The position numbers and the translations under genes were made by a program. A DNA stretch of 64,000 nucleotides. Source: Selenomonas ruminantium subsp. lactilytica TAM6421 (GTDB lineage: Bacteria; Bacillota; Negativicutes; Selenomonadales; Selenomonadaceae). The notes under the pieces were generated by a model. That model did not search any database. It saw nothing but the letters and a program-made list of their open reading frames with translations, and was not told where the DNA came from. Within the stretch, counting starts at the first letter, position 1; every line of letters starts with the position of its first letter. This document shows, piece after piece, positions 8,004-21,641 of the stretch. The DNA lies in contig NC_017068.1 of NCBI RefSeq assembly GCF_000284095.1, forward strand, positions 434,001 through 498,000. Reading direction: 5' to 3'.

Positions 8004-10229
8004 GTGGCATATAACAACGATAATGAACAGATGGCATTGGGCTTTGCCCCACAGGCTGGCCAGGAGGAAATCGAAGGCCTGGTGGACAGCATTATCTTTG
8101 CCAGTGAGGATGGCAGATTTGCGGTCTTCCGTCTGCAGCCTTCCGGTCAGAACAGCCGTGTTACGGTGACGGTCAGCTCAGAACCGCCGTTGGTGGGGCA
8201 GCAGGTGTATTTGACGGGGAGCTGGATTACGCACCCTCGTTTTGGGCAGCAGTTCAAGGCTGTGAGCCTGCGGCTGGAAGCCCCTACCAGCGTGGAAGGC
8301 ATTGAGCGTTTCCTGGCTTCCGGTGTGATTGACGGCGTGGGCCCCGCCATGGCCAAACGGCTGGTGGCAAAATTCGGTGCCGATACGCTGGATATCATCG
8401 AGCAGAAACCGAAACTGCTGGAAACAGTGGAGGGCATTGGCAAGAAGACGGCGGCCAAGATCGTGGCCTCGTATACGTCGCAGTCAGAGCTGCGGGAAAT
8501 CATGCTTTGGCTGGAAAGCCATAATGTATCCGGCGCGCTGGCGGCCAGGATCTATAAGAAATATAGTTCCTTTGCTTTGGAAGTGCTGGAAAATCACCCG
8601 TACAAGCTGGCGCAGGAAGTAGAGGGCATTGGCTTTGCTACCGCAGATGCCATTGCCGCCAGCCTCGGTATGGCTGGGGATGATGAAAACCGCGTGGCGG
8701 CAGGTATTGATTATGCCCTGCAGCAGATTTCCACCAGCGGTCACTGCTGCATTCCGGAAGAACCACTGATGGACCGTACGGCCAAACTGCTGCGGGTGGA
8801 TTCCCTGCGGGTGGGTGAAGTGCTGAAAAAGCAGCTGAAAATGCAGCGGTTGGCTGTGGAAGAGGTTGGCGGCACAACGCTGATCTATTCCCCTTATCTT
8901 TATCGGGCGGAGAAAAAAGTTGCCCGCAAACTCCTGTATCTGCAGCGCTATGCCGATGTGCTCAATGTGGAAGATCCCGAGGGGATGGTGGCTCATTGGG
9001 AGGAAATGACCGGCCTTGATCTGGCCCAGGCACAAAAAGAAGCCATGGTGGCGGCGTTAACCCATGGCATTCTGGTGCTGACCGGCGGCCCTGGTACAGG
9101 CAAGACGACGGTGGTGCGGGGGATGATCGACGTGCTGGAAATGGCCGGTCTGGAAATCCTCTTAGGAGCACCTACGGGACGTGCGGCAAAGCGATTGGCT
9201 GAGGCTACGGGGCGCAAGACCATGACGGTGCACCGGATGCTGGAGGCCCAGGGCGGGCGGCAGGATGATGGTGCTTCGATGTTTGCCAAGGACGCAGACG
9301 AGCAGCTGGAAGCCGATGCCATCATCCTCGACGAGGTTTCCATGATGGATATCGTCTTGATGCAACATTTTCTGGAGGCTGTGCCGGATGGCTGCCATGT
9401 GATCCTGGTGGGGGACGTGGATCAGCTGCCGGCAGTGGGGCCTGGTTCCGTGCTCAAGGATATCCTGCGTTCCCAGGTCATCCCTGCTGTGCGCCTCACG
9501 GAGGTTTACCGTCAGAATGAGGAGAGCACCATCGTCTTGAATGCCCATGCCATCAATGCCGGCCGTCTGCCCCTTTGCAAGCCCGCCGGGGATTTTCAGT
9601 TCTGGGAGATCGCCGATCCTGAGGAAGTGGCCCGCAATATCGTGAAGCTCTGTGTGGAGATTTTGCCCAAGCAGGGCTGGAATCCACTGACAGATGTGCA
9701 GGTGCTTTCGCCGATGCACCGTCAGGAATGCGGCGTGGAAAACCTCAACAAGCTGTTGCAGGCGGCCTTGAATCCGCCGGCTGAGTATAAAGCCGAGTAC
9801 AAGAACAGCGTCCGCACCTTTCGTCTCAATGACAAGGTGATGCAGACGAAGAATAACTACAGCAAGATGGTGTTCAACGGTGATATCGGTTTTATCACCG
9901 CTGTGGAGTCTGACCATATCACCGTGCAGTTCAGTGAGGATCTGCAGGTGGATTATGAGAAAAATGAACTGGTGGAGCTGCAATTGGCTTATGCGATGAG
10001 TGTGCATAAAAGTCAGGGCAGTGAATATCCTGTGATCATCCTGCCCCTGACTGCCGGGCATTATATCATGTTACAGAGAAATCTCCTTTATACGGCAGTC
10101 ACCCGCGCCAGCAAGCAGGTCATCCTGTTAGGGACGAAGGCAGCCCTGAATACCGCGGTCACCAATGACCGTACCCGCAAGCGCTATACCCTGCTGGCTG
10201 AACGTCTGGCAGGCGCCTTGAATGAATAA
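8004..10229 (+). CDS. recD2: RecD2-type SF1B DNA helicase
   Basis: 741 residues from a GTG at 8004 (GAAGGGAG ribosome site). The N-terminal region has helix-hairpin-helix segments (GVGPAMAKRLV, GIGKKTAAKI, EGIGFATADAIA; about residues 110-215). The helicase core has Walker A GGPGTGKTT (about 360), DEVSMMD (about 443), QLPAVGPG and the C-terminal SVHKSQGSEYP motif VI region. Length and the HhH segment distinguish RecD2 from the RecBCD subunit. RecD2 is a 5'-3' helicase linked to repair and fork stability in bacteria that use AddAB. Probably co-transcribed with the ABC-F gene, 29 bp upstream. Confidence 0.92.
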   Translation: MAYNNDNEQMALGFAPQAGQEEIEGLVDSIIFASEDGRFAVFRLQPSGQNSRVTVTVSSEPPLVGQQVYLTGSWITHPRFGQQFKAVSLRLEAPTSVEGIERFLASGVIDGVGPAMAKRLVAKFGADTLDIIEQKPKLLETVEGIGKKTAAKIVASYTSQSELREIMLWLESHNVSGALAARIYKKYSSFALEVLENHPYKLAQEVEGIGFATADAIAASLGMAGDDENRVAAGIDYALQQISTSGHCCIPEEPLMDRTAKLLRVDSLRVGEVLKKQLKMQRLAVEEVGGTTLIYSPYLYRAEKKVARKLLYLQRYADVLNVEDPEGMVAHWEEMTGLDLAQAQKEAMVAALTHGILVLTGGPGTGKTTVVRGMIDVLEMAGLEILLGAPTGRAAKRLAEATGRKTMTVHRMLEAQGGRQDDGASMFAKDADEQLEADAIILDEVSMMDIVLMQHFLEAVPDGCHVILVGDVDQLPAVGPGSVLKDILRSQVIPAVRLTEVYRQNEESTIVLNAHAINAGRLPLCKPAGDFQFWEIADPEEVARNIVKLCVEILPKQGWNPLTDVQVLSPMHRQECGVENLNKLLQAALNPPAEYKAEYKNSVRTFRLNDKVMQTKNNYSKMVFNGDIGFITAVESDHITVQFSEDLQVDYEKNELVELQLAYAMSVHKSQGSEYPVIILPLTAGHYIMLQRNLLYTAVTRASKQVILLGTKAALNTAVTNDRTRKRYTLLAERLAGALNE

Positions 10230-10239
10230 AAGAGCATAA

Positions 10240-10279
10240 AAAATGACCGGTCAATTTGCATTGACCGGTCATTTTTTTT
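10240..10279. terminator. Bidirectional terminator between recD2 and the DUF1858 gene
   Basis: A perfect 13-bp stem (AATGACCGGTCAA, 10242-10254, with 10261-10273) and 6-nt loop is flanked by A and T runs, so it can end transcripts from both convergent genes. Confidence 0.9.
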
Positions 10280-10287
10280 AGAACGAA

Positions 10288-10491
10288 TTATGCTTCAGCG
10301 CCGACAACTTCGTTGAGGTTGCTGATCAGAGCATCGATGTCGATGCCGTGAGCCATAGCGCCCTGCTCGATGTTTTCAAAGTGAGCGGCAGCGCAGCCCA
10401 GGCAGCCCATGCCGGCGTTGACGAATACGTCAACGGTGTCCGGGTACTTCTGCACAACTTCGATGATGCTCATGTCTTTAGTGATAGCCAT
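10288..10491 (-). CDS. DUF1858 domain protein
   Basis: 67 residues; the ATG at 10491 follows a perfect AGGAGG, so the longer frame to 10683 is not used. The motif DMSIIEVVQKYPDTVDVFVNAGMGCLGCAAA is spread over residues 6-36 and includes a CxxC (30-33). This is the DUF1858 family of small redox- or metal-linked proteins, often found alone or fused near hybrid-cluster and iron-sulfur proteins in anaerobes. Biochemical role unknown. Confidence 0.85.
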   Translation of the reverse strand: MAITKDMSIIEVVQKYPDTVDVFVNAGMGCLGCAAAHFENIEQGAMAHGIDIDALISNLNEVVGAEA

Positions 10492-10676
10492 TATAAAATC
10501 CTCCTGCGTAAAACGCGATAAAACTAAATTAACCAACAAGGGAATTATAGCATAGTTACCCATTAAGTTACAAGAAACAAATGTTACAGGCAGATTAAAC
10601 AATAGTAATTTTTTACATATTGTTTGCTCATTACGGGGGAATCGGATTGTTTCTGAAAAAAATATGTATGAAACCG

Positions 10677-10705
10677 TTGCCATGTTTCAGAATATGTGTT
10701 ATAGT
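10677..10705 (+). promoter_or_regulatory. Sigma-70 promoter of the SLH porin gene
   Basis: TTGCCA (10677-10682), 17-bp spacer, TATAGT (10700-10705). The predicted start near 10712 leaves a leader of about 100 nt. GTTCG at 10713-10717 can pair with CGAAC at 10776-10780, and GGAAC/GTTCC makes an inner hairpin, so the leader is probably folded. Confidence 0.75.
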
Positions 10706-10813
10706 ATTAATTGTTCGAAGGGACATATGACCTGTTTGATGAGGAAACAAGGAAACTCACTGGGAACGGTTCCGACGAACGAGGGGTTATTAATTATTTA
10801 GGGGGATTTTTTA

Positions 10814-12106
10814 ATGAACAAGAAACTCGTTTCTGCTCTGACTACCGCTCTGGTTGTAGGTGCTGCCAGCACGACGTTTGCTGCCAGCAATCCGTTCAGC
10901 GATGTACCGGCTGACCATTGGGCTTATGATGCTGTAACCCAGCTGGCTAACGATGGCGTTATCGAAGGCTATGGCGACAGCACCTTCAAGGGCAACCGCA
11001 ACATCACCCGCTACGAAATGGCACAGATGGTAGCTAAGGCTATGACCAAGAGCACCAGCGGTGTGGATAAGGCGCTCGTTGACAAACTGGCTGCTGAATT
11101 CGCGGAAGAACTCAACAACCTGGGTGTACGTGTAGCCAACCTGGAACGCAATGCAGATAAAGTTCAGTGGCATGGCACTGCTGAGTATACGTTCCAGCAT
11201 TACATGACTGAAGGTCAGCATGATACGGACAAGAACAGCCGCAACAACCTGCTTATCCGTCTCGAACCGACGGCTGAAGTGAACTCTCACTGGCATGTGA
11301 AGGCTCGTCTCGATGCCAACACGTTCCTGGATGAAGACAGCTCTGCTAATGCTGAAGATGAGGGCAAAGTTGCACTGAAACGTGTTTATGCCGAAGGCAA
11401 CTATGGCAACTGGACGTTGAAATTCGGTAAGTTTGCTACGCCGGATGATGATACCATTGCCGATACGGCTTTCTCCGGTGCAGAAGTTGCTTATAAGCCG
11501 GCAGGGGATGGTGTAAACTTTGTTGTTGGTGCTGGCCGTTTGAATAGCCCGGCAGCATTTAACCGTGAAAAAAATGCAGATGCTGATGATTTGGCTGCCA
11601 ACTATCAGTATGTCGGTGTAGGTGCACAGAAGAGCAAACTTTGGGGTGCTGTCCGCTGGCATCATCTTAATGCGCGTAATTTCGAAAACCTGAACTATAA
11701 TCTTTACGCCAAAAACAAGACGGATGAAGCTAACGTTGTTCTGGTCAAGGGCGGTTATAATTTCAGCAAGAACGTTGGCTTAAAGGGTTTCTATGCGCAG
11801 AACCATGATGCTGACTATTATAAAAAGGCTGGCAGCGTAGAGCTGGATTACAAAGGCGCACAGGCTGAAAACCAGGGGACCTGGGGTGCATGGGTGGCTT
11901 ACCGTCACTTTGGCCGTAATGCCTTCGTAGCCAGCCCCTGGGATGTTATCAACATCGACAACATGGGCGAAAAAGGCTGGGAAGTTGGCGGCAACTATGC
12001 TGTGTTCAAGAATACTATCCTGACGCTCCGCTACGGCAATGGTAAAGATCTCAAGACCGATAAGAAGGTTGAAAACCTCTTCGGTCGTGTGAACTTCCTG
12101 TTCTAA
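10814..12106 (+). CDS. SLH-domain outer-membrane porin (OmpM-like)
   Basis: 430 residues; ATG at 10814 with an AGGGGG ribosome site. A Sec signal peptide ends at TTFA-A (about residue 23). One SLH domain follows (FSDVPADHWAYDAVTQL through ITRYEMAQMVAKAM, about 28-78), then a short coiled coil (about 90-115), then a beta-rich C-terminal barrel ending in aromatic NLFGRVNFLF. In Negativicutes this plan is that of OmpM: SLH binds peptidoglycan modified with polyamine or secondary polymer and tethers the outer membrane, while the barrel forms a pore. A strong promoter, folded leader and terminator fit an abundant protein. A paralogue lies at 48918. Confidence 0.88.
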   Translation: MNKKLVSALTTALVVGAASTTFAASNPFSDVPADHWAYDAVTQLANDGVIEGYGDSTFKGNRNITRYEMAQMVAKAMTKSTSGVDKALVDKLAAEFAEELNNLGVRVANLERNADKVQWHGTAEYTFQHYMTEGQHDTDKNSRNNLLIRLEPTAEVNSHWHVKARLDANTFLDEDSSANAEDEGKVALKRVYAEGNYGNWTLKFGKFATPDDDTIADTAFSGAEVAYKPAGDGVNFVVGAGRLNSPAAFNREKNADADDLAANYQYVGVGAQKSKLWGAVRWHHLNARNFENLNYNLYAKNKTDEANVVLVKGGYNFSKNVGLKGFYAQNHDADYYKKAGSVELDYKGAQAENQGTWGAWVAYRHFGRNAFVASPWDVINIDNMGEKGWEVGGNYAVFKNTILTLRYGNGKDLKTDKKVENLFGRVNFLF

Positions 12107-12126
12107 TCACATAACAATAAACGGAA

Positions 12127-12156
12127 AGGTGCCTCTGCGGAGGCATCTTTTTGTTT
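12127..12156 (+). terminator. Intrinsic terminator after the SLH porin
   Basis: GGTGCCTC and GAGGCATC pair around TGCG and lead into TTTTTGTTTG. Confidence 0.8.
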
Positions 12157-12216
12157 GTCTCTTTCAAATAAATTTCTGACAATAAATAAAATTGTGTGGA
12201 TATTAAGCGTGGAAAA

Positions 12217-12225
12217 TGCTATAAT
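12217..12225 (+). promoter_or_regulatory. Extended -10 promoter of rubrerythrin
   Basis: TGCTATAAT is a perfect extended -10 (TGnTATAAT) 35 bp before the start codon. No good -35 is visible at the right distance. Confidence 0.6.
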
Positions 12226-12259
12226 GTGCTTGTGTAAATTATATTTTAGGGGAGGAATT

Positions 12260-12802
12260 ATGATGAGCAAGTACGCAGGAACCCAGACCGAGAAAAATCT
12301 TGAGGCGGCCTTTGCCGGGGAAAGCCAGGCCCGCAACAAGTACACTTACTATGCTTCCAAGGCGAAGAAGGAAGGTTTTGAGCAGATTGCTGCCCTGTTC
12401 CTCAAGACGGCTGACAATGAAAAAGAGCATGCCAAGATGTGGTTCAAAGAACTCCATGATGGCATGCCCGATACGACGGTGAATCTGAAAGACGCCGCAG
12501 ATGGCGAGAATTATGAGTGGACGGATATGTATGCCGGTTTTGCCGACACGGCAGAAAAAGAAGGCTTCAAGGAGCTGGCAATCAAATTCCGCATGGTAGC
12601 CGAGATTGAAAAGCATCATGAGGAACGCTATCGCGCCCTGCTCAAGAATGTAGAGGCTCAGGAAGTTTTCCAGAAGAGCGAGGTCAAGGTTTGGGAATGC
12701 CGCAACTGCGGTCATATCGTTGTGGGCACCAAAGCACCGCAGCTTTGTCCCGTCTGTGCACATCCCCAGAGCTATTTTGAGATCCATGCTGAGAACTATT
12801 GA
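12260..12802 (+). CDS. rbr: Rubrerythrin
   Basis: 180 residues from the ATG at 12260 (GGGGAGGA ribosome site); the frame to 12155 covers the promoter and is rejected. The N-terminal ferritin-like diiron domain shows E...ESQARNKY (about residues 17-26), EKEHAK and EIEKHHEER. The C-terminal rubredoxin-like domain has CRNCG (about 149-153) and CPVCAH (about 166-171). Rubrerythrin reduces hydrogen peroxide in the cytoplasm of anaerobes. Its stop touches that of the convergent gene. Confidence 0.95.
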   Translation: MMSKYAGTQTEKNLEAAFAGESQARNKYTYYASKAKKEGFEQIAALFLKTADNEKEHAKMWFKELHDGMPDTTVNLKDAADGENYEWTDMYAGFADTAEKEGFKELAIKFRMVAEIEKHHEERYRALLKNVEAQEVFQKSEVKVWECRNCGHIVVGTKAPQLCPVCAHPQSYFEIHAENY

Positions 12803-13459
12803 TCAGCGCTGTTCATCTTCGGGAATCTCCAGATAATCCCGGATAGCCGTGATTTCCTTGGCGGTGTATAACCCCACCGGGGATTCCCGGATCATGATGG
12901 TTTGCAGCATGCGGCTCTGTTCAGCCTGATCATCGGTCTTCAGGTTGGCCGGATCGGCAGCTGCCCGCGTCAGGGCGATGGTGCGGTATTGTGCATCAGC
13001 GTAGGCGTTGGTCTTTTTCACGACTTCGGCCAGCTGGTCATAGCAGCCATCGTTGAGGGCTGTTGGCGGCTTGTGCTGGGCAATGCGTTCCTTGAGGTTC
13101 TGACTGTCCTGGTCCAGTTGCTTCAAGCGCAGGAAACAGGTTTGGATACTGATATTGTCAGCCTTGAAGCTTTCGATGATTTGGTGATACCAGCGCCAGT
13201 TGCGGTCAAGTTCAGCCAAATCCTGTTGGTACTGCGCGTACCAGGCGGTGAAAATCTGTTGTTGCTGCTGCATTTCGTAGCGCTCTGTTTCGCTGATGGG
13301 CTGATGGACGGTTTCGGGTACCGGCCAATAACGGTAGGCAATCAGGCCTGTGATCAGAAGCGTCAGACAGAAGCAGGTGAAGATCTTCGTATTGTGCAGA
13401 TAGCGGTAGAGGAGCAGCAAAAGCAGCAGAGCTGATATGCCAATGACATATATGAACAT
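12803..13459 (-). CDS. Hypothetical membrane-anchored protein
   Basis: 218 residues; the ATG at 13459 follows GGGGGT. Two hydrophobic N-terminal segments (about residues 2-18 and 28-44) are followed by a polar, helical, Gln-rich region likely to form coiled coils (about 60-150). No family is recognised. It shares a divergent control region with the ABC exporter gene and meets rubrerythrin end to end with no terminator between, so mutual read-through is possible. Confidence 0.65.
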   Translation of the reverse strand: MFIYVIGISALLLLLLLYRYLHNTKIFTCFCLTLLITGLIAYRYWPVPETVHQPISETERYEMQQQQQIFTAWYAQYQQDLAELDRNWRWYHQIIESFKADNISIQTCFLRLKQLDQDSQNLKERIAQHKPPTALNDGCYDQLAEVVKKTNAYADAQYRTIALTRAAADPANLKTDDQAEQSRMLQTIMIRESPVGLYTAKEITAIRDYLEIPEDEQR

Positions 13460-13522
13460 GGTGAATATACCCCCTGTATTTCCAATAAGATACTACTTAT
13501 TCATTCTAACATAATTTCTGTA

Positions 13523-13551
13523 TTGCAGGAAATAGGGGAAAGGGCTATACT
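13523..13551 (+). promoter_or_regulatory. Promoter of the SbmA/YddA-type exporter gene
   Basis: TTGCAG (13523-13528), 17-bp spacer, TATACT (13546-13551). A hairpin built on AGATTG/CAATCT and followed by TTTTT (13553-13590) begins at about the predicted start site, so early termination in the leader is possible but its 5' arm may not be fully transcribed. Confidence 0.65.
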
Positions 13552-13607
13552 GAGATTGTTCCGTCTTTGATGGCGGGGCAATCTCTTTTTGTGTGGAGTG
13601 ATTACAT

Positions 13608-15317
13608 ATGGAGAAAAGAGGCGCTTTCAAGGCTTTTTGGCAATTGTTCCGCGGCTATTGGAACAGTGAGCATAAATGGAAAGCCCGGGGGCTGCTGGCC
13701 TTTGTCATTGGTCTGAATTTTTTTGGTGTGTATCTGCTGGTCAGGCTGAACAGCTGGTACAATGAGTTCTATAATGCGTTGCAGCAGTATCAGGCGGATC
13801 AGTTTTGGCCGTTGGTGGGGGAGTTCACGGCGATTGCCATGCTGTATATCGTGATTGCTGTCTATGCGATTTACCTGCGTCAGGAGGTGCAGATAAAATG
13901 GCGTACCTGGTTGACGGATCAGTATCTTTCCCGCTGGCTGAGCGGGCAGGTTTACTATCGCCTGCAGGTGCAGAACAGCGATACGGATAACCCTGACCAG
14001 CGAATCAGTGAGGATATCAATCAGTTTGTTAATCTTTCCCTGCAATTATTGATTGGCTTTTTGAAGCAGCTGACGACGTTGGCCGCCTTTGGTGTGGTGC
14101 TATGGAATCTTTCGGGAGCCTTCACCATGAATCTGGGGGGGCATGATTTCGTCATCTATGGCTATATGTTCTGGTTCTCCCTGTTCTATTCGGGAATCGG
14201 TACGGTCTGCGCTCATTTCGTGGGGCGGAAACTCATTGGCCTGAATTTTGATCAGCAGCGCTTTGAGGCCGATTTCCGTTTCAATATGATGCGCGTGCGG
14301 GAGAACAGCGAAAGCATTGCCTTTTATGGCGGCGAAAAAGCAGAAAACAAGGGCTTCCATGAGCGTTTTGCCAAGGTCATCAGCAATTTCTGGCAGCTTA
14401 TGAAGCAGACGAAACTGCTGAATTTCTATGTGAATGGTTATGCGCAGCTGGCTGTCATCGTGCCGCTGATCTTGGCGGCACCCCAGTATTTTGCGGGCGG
14501 TATTGCGTTGGGCGGTCTGATGCAGACGGTTTCGGCCTTTGGCCGGGTGCAGGATGCCCTGTCTTATTTTGTCGAGTCCTATGATACCATCGCGCAATTG
14601 GCAGCGGTGGTCAAGCGTCTTGCCACCTTTACGGAGCATATGGAAGGGGCCGAAGGTGTCGATGCCGGCATTGTACGCCGGGAAGAAGGTCAGCAGCTGG
14701 CTATGGAGGATCTGCAGGTGCAACTGCCGGACAGCCGGGTATTGCTGGAAAATTGTACCCTGAGTCTGCCCGCCGGCAGCCGTCTGCTGGTAACGGGCTC
14801 GTCCGGCTGCGGCAAGAGCACCTTGCTGCGTACTCTGGCCGGTATCTGGCCTTATGGTAAGGGAAAACTATCATTGAAAGCAGGCAGCAGACTGCTGTTC
14901 CTGCCTCAGCGTCCTTATCTGCCTTTGGGCAGTTTGCGTCGGGCTTTATATTATCCCGGTACGGCAGCAGGCAGTGATGAAACTATGCAGGCTGTATTGC
15001 AGAAAGTGGGCTTGGAAGAATTCGTCGGTCGCCTCGACGAGATTGACGATTGGAGCCGTATCCTGTCGTTAGGAGAACAGCAGCGTCTGGCCTTTGCCCG
15101 GGTTCTGCTGGCCAAGCCGGACTGGGTATTCCTGGATGAGGCGACGTCGGCTTTGGATGAACCGCGGGAAGCGGAGATGTATCAAATGCTGGCCAAAGAA
15201 TTGCCTGATATGGGCGTGGTCAGCGTGGGACACAGGTCGACGTTGTTTGCCCAGCACCAGCAGGAATTGAAACTGGCTGGTGATGGAAGCTGGGAAGTGC
15301 GGGCGATATCGCTATAA
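13608..15317 (+). CDS. SbmA/YddA-type ABC transporter, fused permease-ATPase
   Basis: 569 residues; ATG at 13608 with GTGGAG upstream. About 330 N-terminal residues with several membrane segments carry the ABC_membrane_2 signatures of the SbmA/BacA/YddA group (NSWYNEFYNALQQ, NPDQRISEDI, FRFNMMRVRENSESIAFYGGE). The C-terminal ATPase has Walker A TGSSGCGKST (about 396), signature LSLGEQQR (about 487) and Walker B WVFLDEATSALD (about 505). The family moves peptides, vitamin B12-like compounds or very-long-chain acyl groups across the inner membrane. Substrate not predictable. Monocistronic. Confidence 0.87.
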   Translation: MEKRGAFKAFWQLFRGYWNSEHKWKARGLLAFVIGLNFFGVYLLVRLNSWYNEFYNALQQYQADQFWPLVGEFTAIAMLYIVIAVYAIYLRQEVQIKWRTWLTDQYLSRWLSGQVYYRLQVQNSDTDNPDQRISEDINQFVNLSLQLLIGFLKQLTTLAAFGVVLWNLSGAFTMNLGGHDFVIYGYMFWFSLFYSGIGTVCAHFVGRKLIGLNFDQQRFEADFRFNMMRVRENSESIAFYGGEKAENKGFHERFAKVISNFWQLMKQTKLLNFYVNGYAQLAVIVPLILAAPQYFAGGIALGGLMQTVSAFGRVQDALSYFVESYDTIAQLAAVVKRLATFTEHMEGAEGVDAGIVRREEGQQLAMEDLQVQLPDSRVLLENCTLSLPAGSRLLVTGSSGCGKSTLLRTLAGIWPYGKGKLSLKAGSRLLFLPQRPYLPLGSLRRALYYPGTAAGSDETMQAVLQKVGLEEFVGRLDEIDDWSRILSLGEQQRLAFARVLLAKPDWVFLDEATSALDEPREAEMYQMLAKELPDMGVVSVGHRSTLFAQHQQELKLAGDGSWEVRAISL

Positions 15318-15335
15318 GATAAGTTCGTTTTACAA

Positions 15336-15443
15336 AATTGCATAAAGACGCCGCGGGGCCTGATAATACTTTTCCTTCGCTGAGACGCAAGCGCCAAACG
15401 CTACGGAAAAACATCATCAGGCCTCGCGGCTTTTGCGTACAAT
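15336..15443. repeat. Long palindromic repeat, copy 1
   Basis: Arms 15350-15375 and 15405-15430 pair over 26 bp with few mismatches, around a loop containing CGCTGAGACGCAAGCGCC. A related element (same loop pattern, same TTGTACGCAAA end) is at 46884-46981. It may also terminate the exporter transcript. Confidence 0.75.
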
Positions 15444-15455
15444 GCCCTTGGCTTA

Positions 15456-16062
15456 AAATTGCAGTTTGTCGGCGCGTTCGTGCTGAAGGCATCCCGTTCA
15501 TACGCAGTCAGGGGTTCACGGGGGAGTACTTTTTCTGTTTCCGCTAAAACGACCCTCTCGGCAATTTTAGAGCTGTTTAGCCAGATGGCGCCGGGCAAGA
15601 CCGGCGGCGCGTCTTTCAGCGTGCTTTCTGGTAACGGCCTGCCTCGGGCCGGTCTTCGCTGCGCTCAGACAGTCGCTCCCACAGAAAAAGCACTCCCCCG
15701 TTCGCCCCCAGCCACGATTTTTGCAATTGGCACGAACCCGGTTCTCCCGTAACAAGAACATCGATGTACTTGTATCCTCCAGCCGGAACATAGCAGCATT
15801 GACAAACGTAACTCTGGGTGACGGTGGGGATGCTTTTCCGCCGGCGGAACGACTGCCTGAACGAAGTGAAGGCTGGCCCGCAAACAGCATGTGCTGGATA
15901 CTTCGTTGATGGACGCGCCGCCGGACTTGCCCGGCGCAGGTTACTGGAAGATGCGTACTTCTGCTGGCGGGACATTTAGTGCAGCGGCGGAAAAGTATTC
16001 CCACCGCCGCCCCACTGCTCTGTAACAAAAGCGTTCAGGCTCGCACCTACAAACTGCAATTT
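15456..16062. repeat. 607-bp mosaic of inverted repeats, no credible gene
   Basis: The region is bounded by a perfect 14-bp inverted repeat (AAATTGCAGTTTGT at 15456-15469, complement at 16049-16062) with further imperfect matching inward. Inside are three further pairs: 15519-15538 with 15681-15700 (19 of 20), 15588-15613 with 15912-15937 (25 of 26), and 15823-15843 with 15985-16005. The pairs interlock rather than nest. Open frames here are low-complexity, overlap on both strands and lack ribosome sites. No transposase is present. It fills the gap between the exporter gene and the rRNA promoters. Confidence 0.7.
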
Positions 16063-16106
16063 ATCTAATGTTTTGGCAGCTTTTTTAAGTTTTTTTAAAA
16101 AAGGTG

Positions 16107-16138
16107 TTGACAAGTGAAGCCGACTCGTGTAATATAAT
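16107..16138 (+). promoter_or_regulatory. rRNA promoter P1
   Basis: TTGACA at 16107-16112 behind an A/T-rich tract of an UP-element type. The -10 may be TAATAT (16130-16135, 17-bp spacer) or the overlapping TATAAT (16133-16138, 20-bp spacer). Confidence 0.75.
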
Positions 16139-16240
16139 ACAAGTCGCTGACAGACACGGCAACGAAACAGCACAGCAAGCCTTGAGTGGCAGGCCGCTGG
16201 AACGTTCCGAAAAGCTTCAAAAAAGAATTTAAAAAAGTTC

Positions 16241-16269
16241 TTGACAAGCTGATCTGCTGGTGATAAGAT
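16241..16269 (+). promoter_or_regulatory. rRNA promoter P2
   Basis: TTGACA (16241-16246), 17-bp spacer, TAAGAT (16264-16269), also preceded by A-tracts. A boxA-like TGTTCTTTGAAAACTAAAC at 16319-16337 follows in the leader. Confidence 0.75.
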
Positions 16270-16481
16270 AAATGAGTCGCTTGAAGCGACGGGCACTTCT
16301 GAAGAGTGCGACAATGATTGTTCTTTGAAAACTAAACAATGCAAAATAATCATGCAACATGATTAAGCCAGATGTTTGAAGAAGTTTTTACTTCTTAACA
16401 AAACATCGATTGGTATGAATAACATAGCAATCGGCAATTTCTTTTATAGATAATTAGAGCTTGATTAAGTTCTTCATATTT

Positions 16482-21250
<4,769 letters not shown>

Positions 21251-21320
21251 TCAAGACTAAAATGTTTGGCATTGAAATTTCTTCTGTATAGTTTTGAGTA
21301 GTACATACTCAACTGAATAT

Positions 21321-21434
21321 CTGGTGACGATAGCTGAGTGGTTCCACCTGTTCCCATACCGAACACAGTAGTTAAGCACTCATACGCCGAAAGTACTTGT
21401 CTGGAGACGGACTGGGAGGATAGGGCGTTGCCAG
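21321..21434 (+). rRNA. rrf: 5S ribosomal RNA
   Basis: CTGGTGACGATAGCTGAGTG opens the molecule, CCATACCGAACACAG forms the conserved loop and TAGGGCGTTGCCAG closes the stem. About 114 nt. Confidence 0.95.
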
Positions 21435-21441
21435 TTAAATG

Positions 21442-21467
21442 AAGCACCCGTAAGGGTGCTTTTTTTA
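21442..21467 (+). terminator. rRNA operon terminator
   Basis: AAGCACCC and GGGTGCTT pair around GTAA and run into seven T residues. Confidence 0.92.
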
Positions 21468-21641
21468 CTATGAAATTTTAGTCAGTCAAGCCGATAGGCG
21501 CAGAATGACTTAGATTTCGTGTAAGGGCGTAGTGCGAAACACTGTTTCGCACGAAGTTTCGTATGATAAAGAGTGACGAAGATGTCCGCATATGATATAC
21601 TATCACTGTTGTGTTTAATTTGATCTGATTAGGAGTTTTAT

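Noticed and set aside
6031-8052. 673-codon open frame on the minus strand
   Set aside because: It is the shadow of the ABC-F gene; the translation is His/Leu/Gln-rich with no domain and no ribosome site.
10713-10790. Hammerhead-like core (TTGATGAGGAAAC) in the porin leader
   Set aside because: The required CUGAUGA and a stem II between it and GAAA are missing.
15567-16028. 153-codon minus-strand frame in the repeat mosaic
   Set aside because: It crosses inverted-repeat arms, overlaps other frames on both strands, and has no ribosome site. Such frames are typical artefacts of palindromic repeats.
15456-16062. Insertion sequence or integron with terminal inverted repeats
   Set aside because: Inverted ends exist, but there is no transposase or integrase frame and no clear target duplication.
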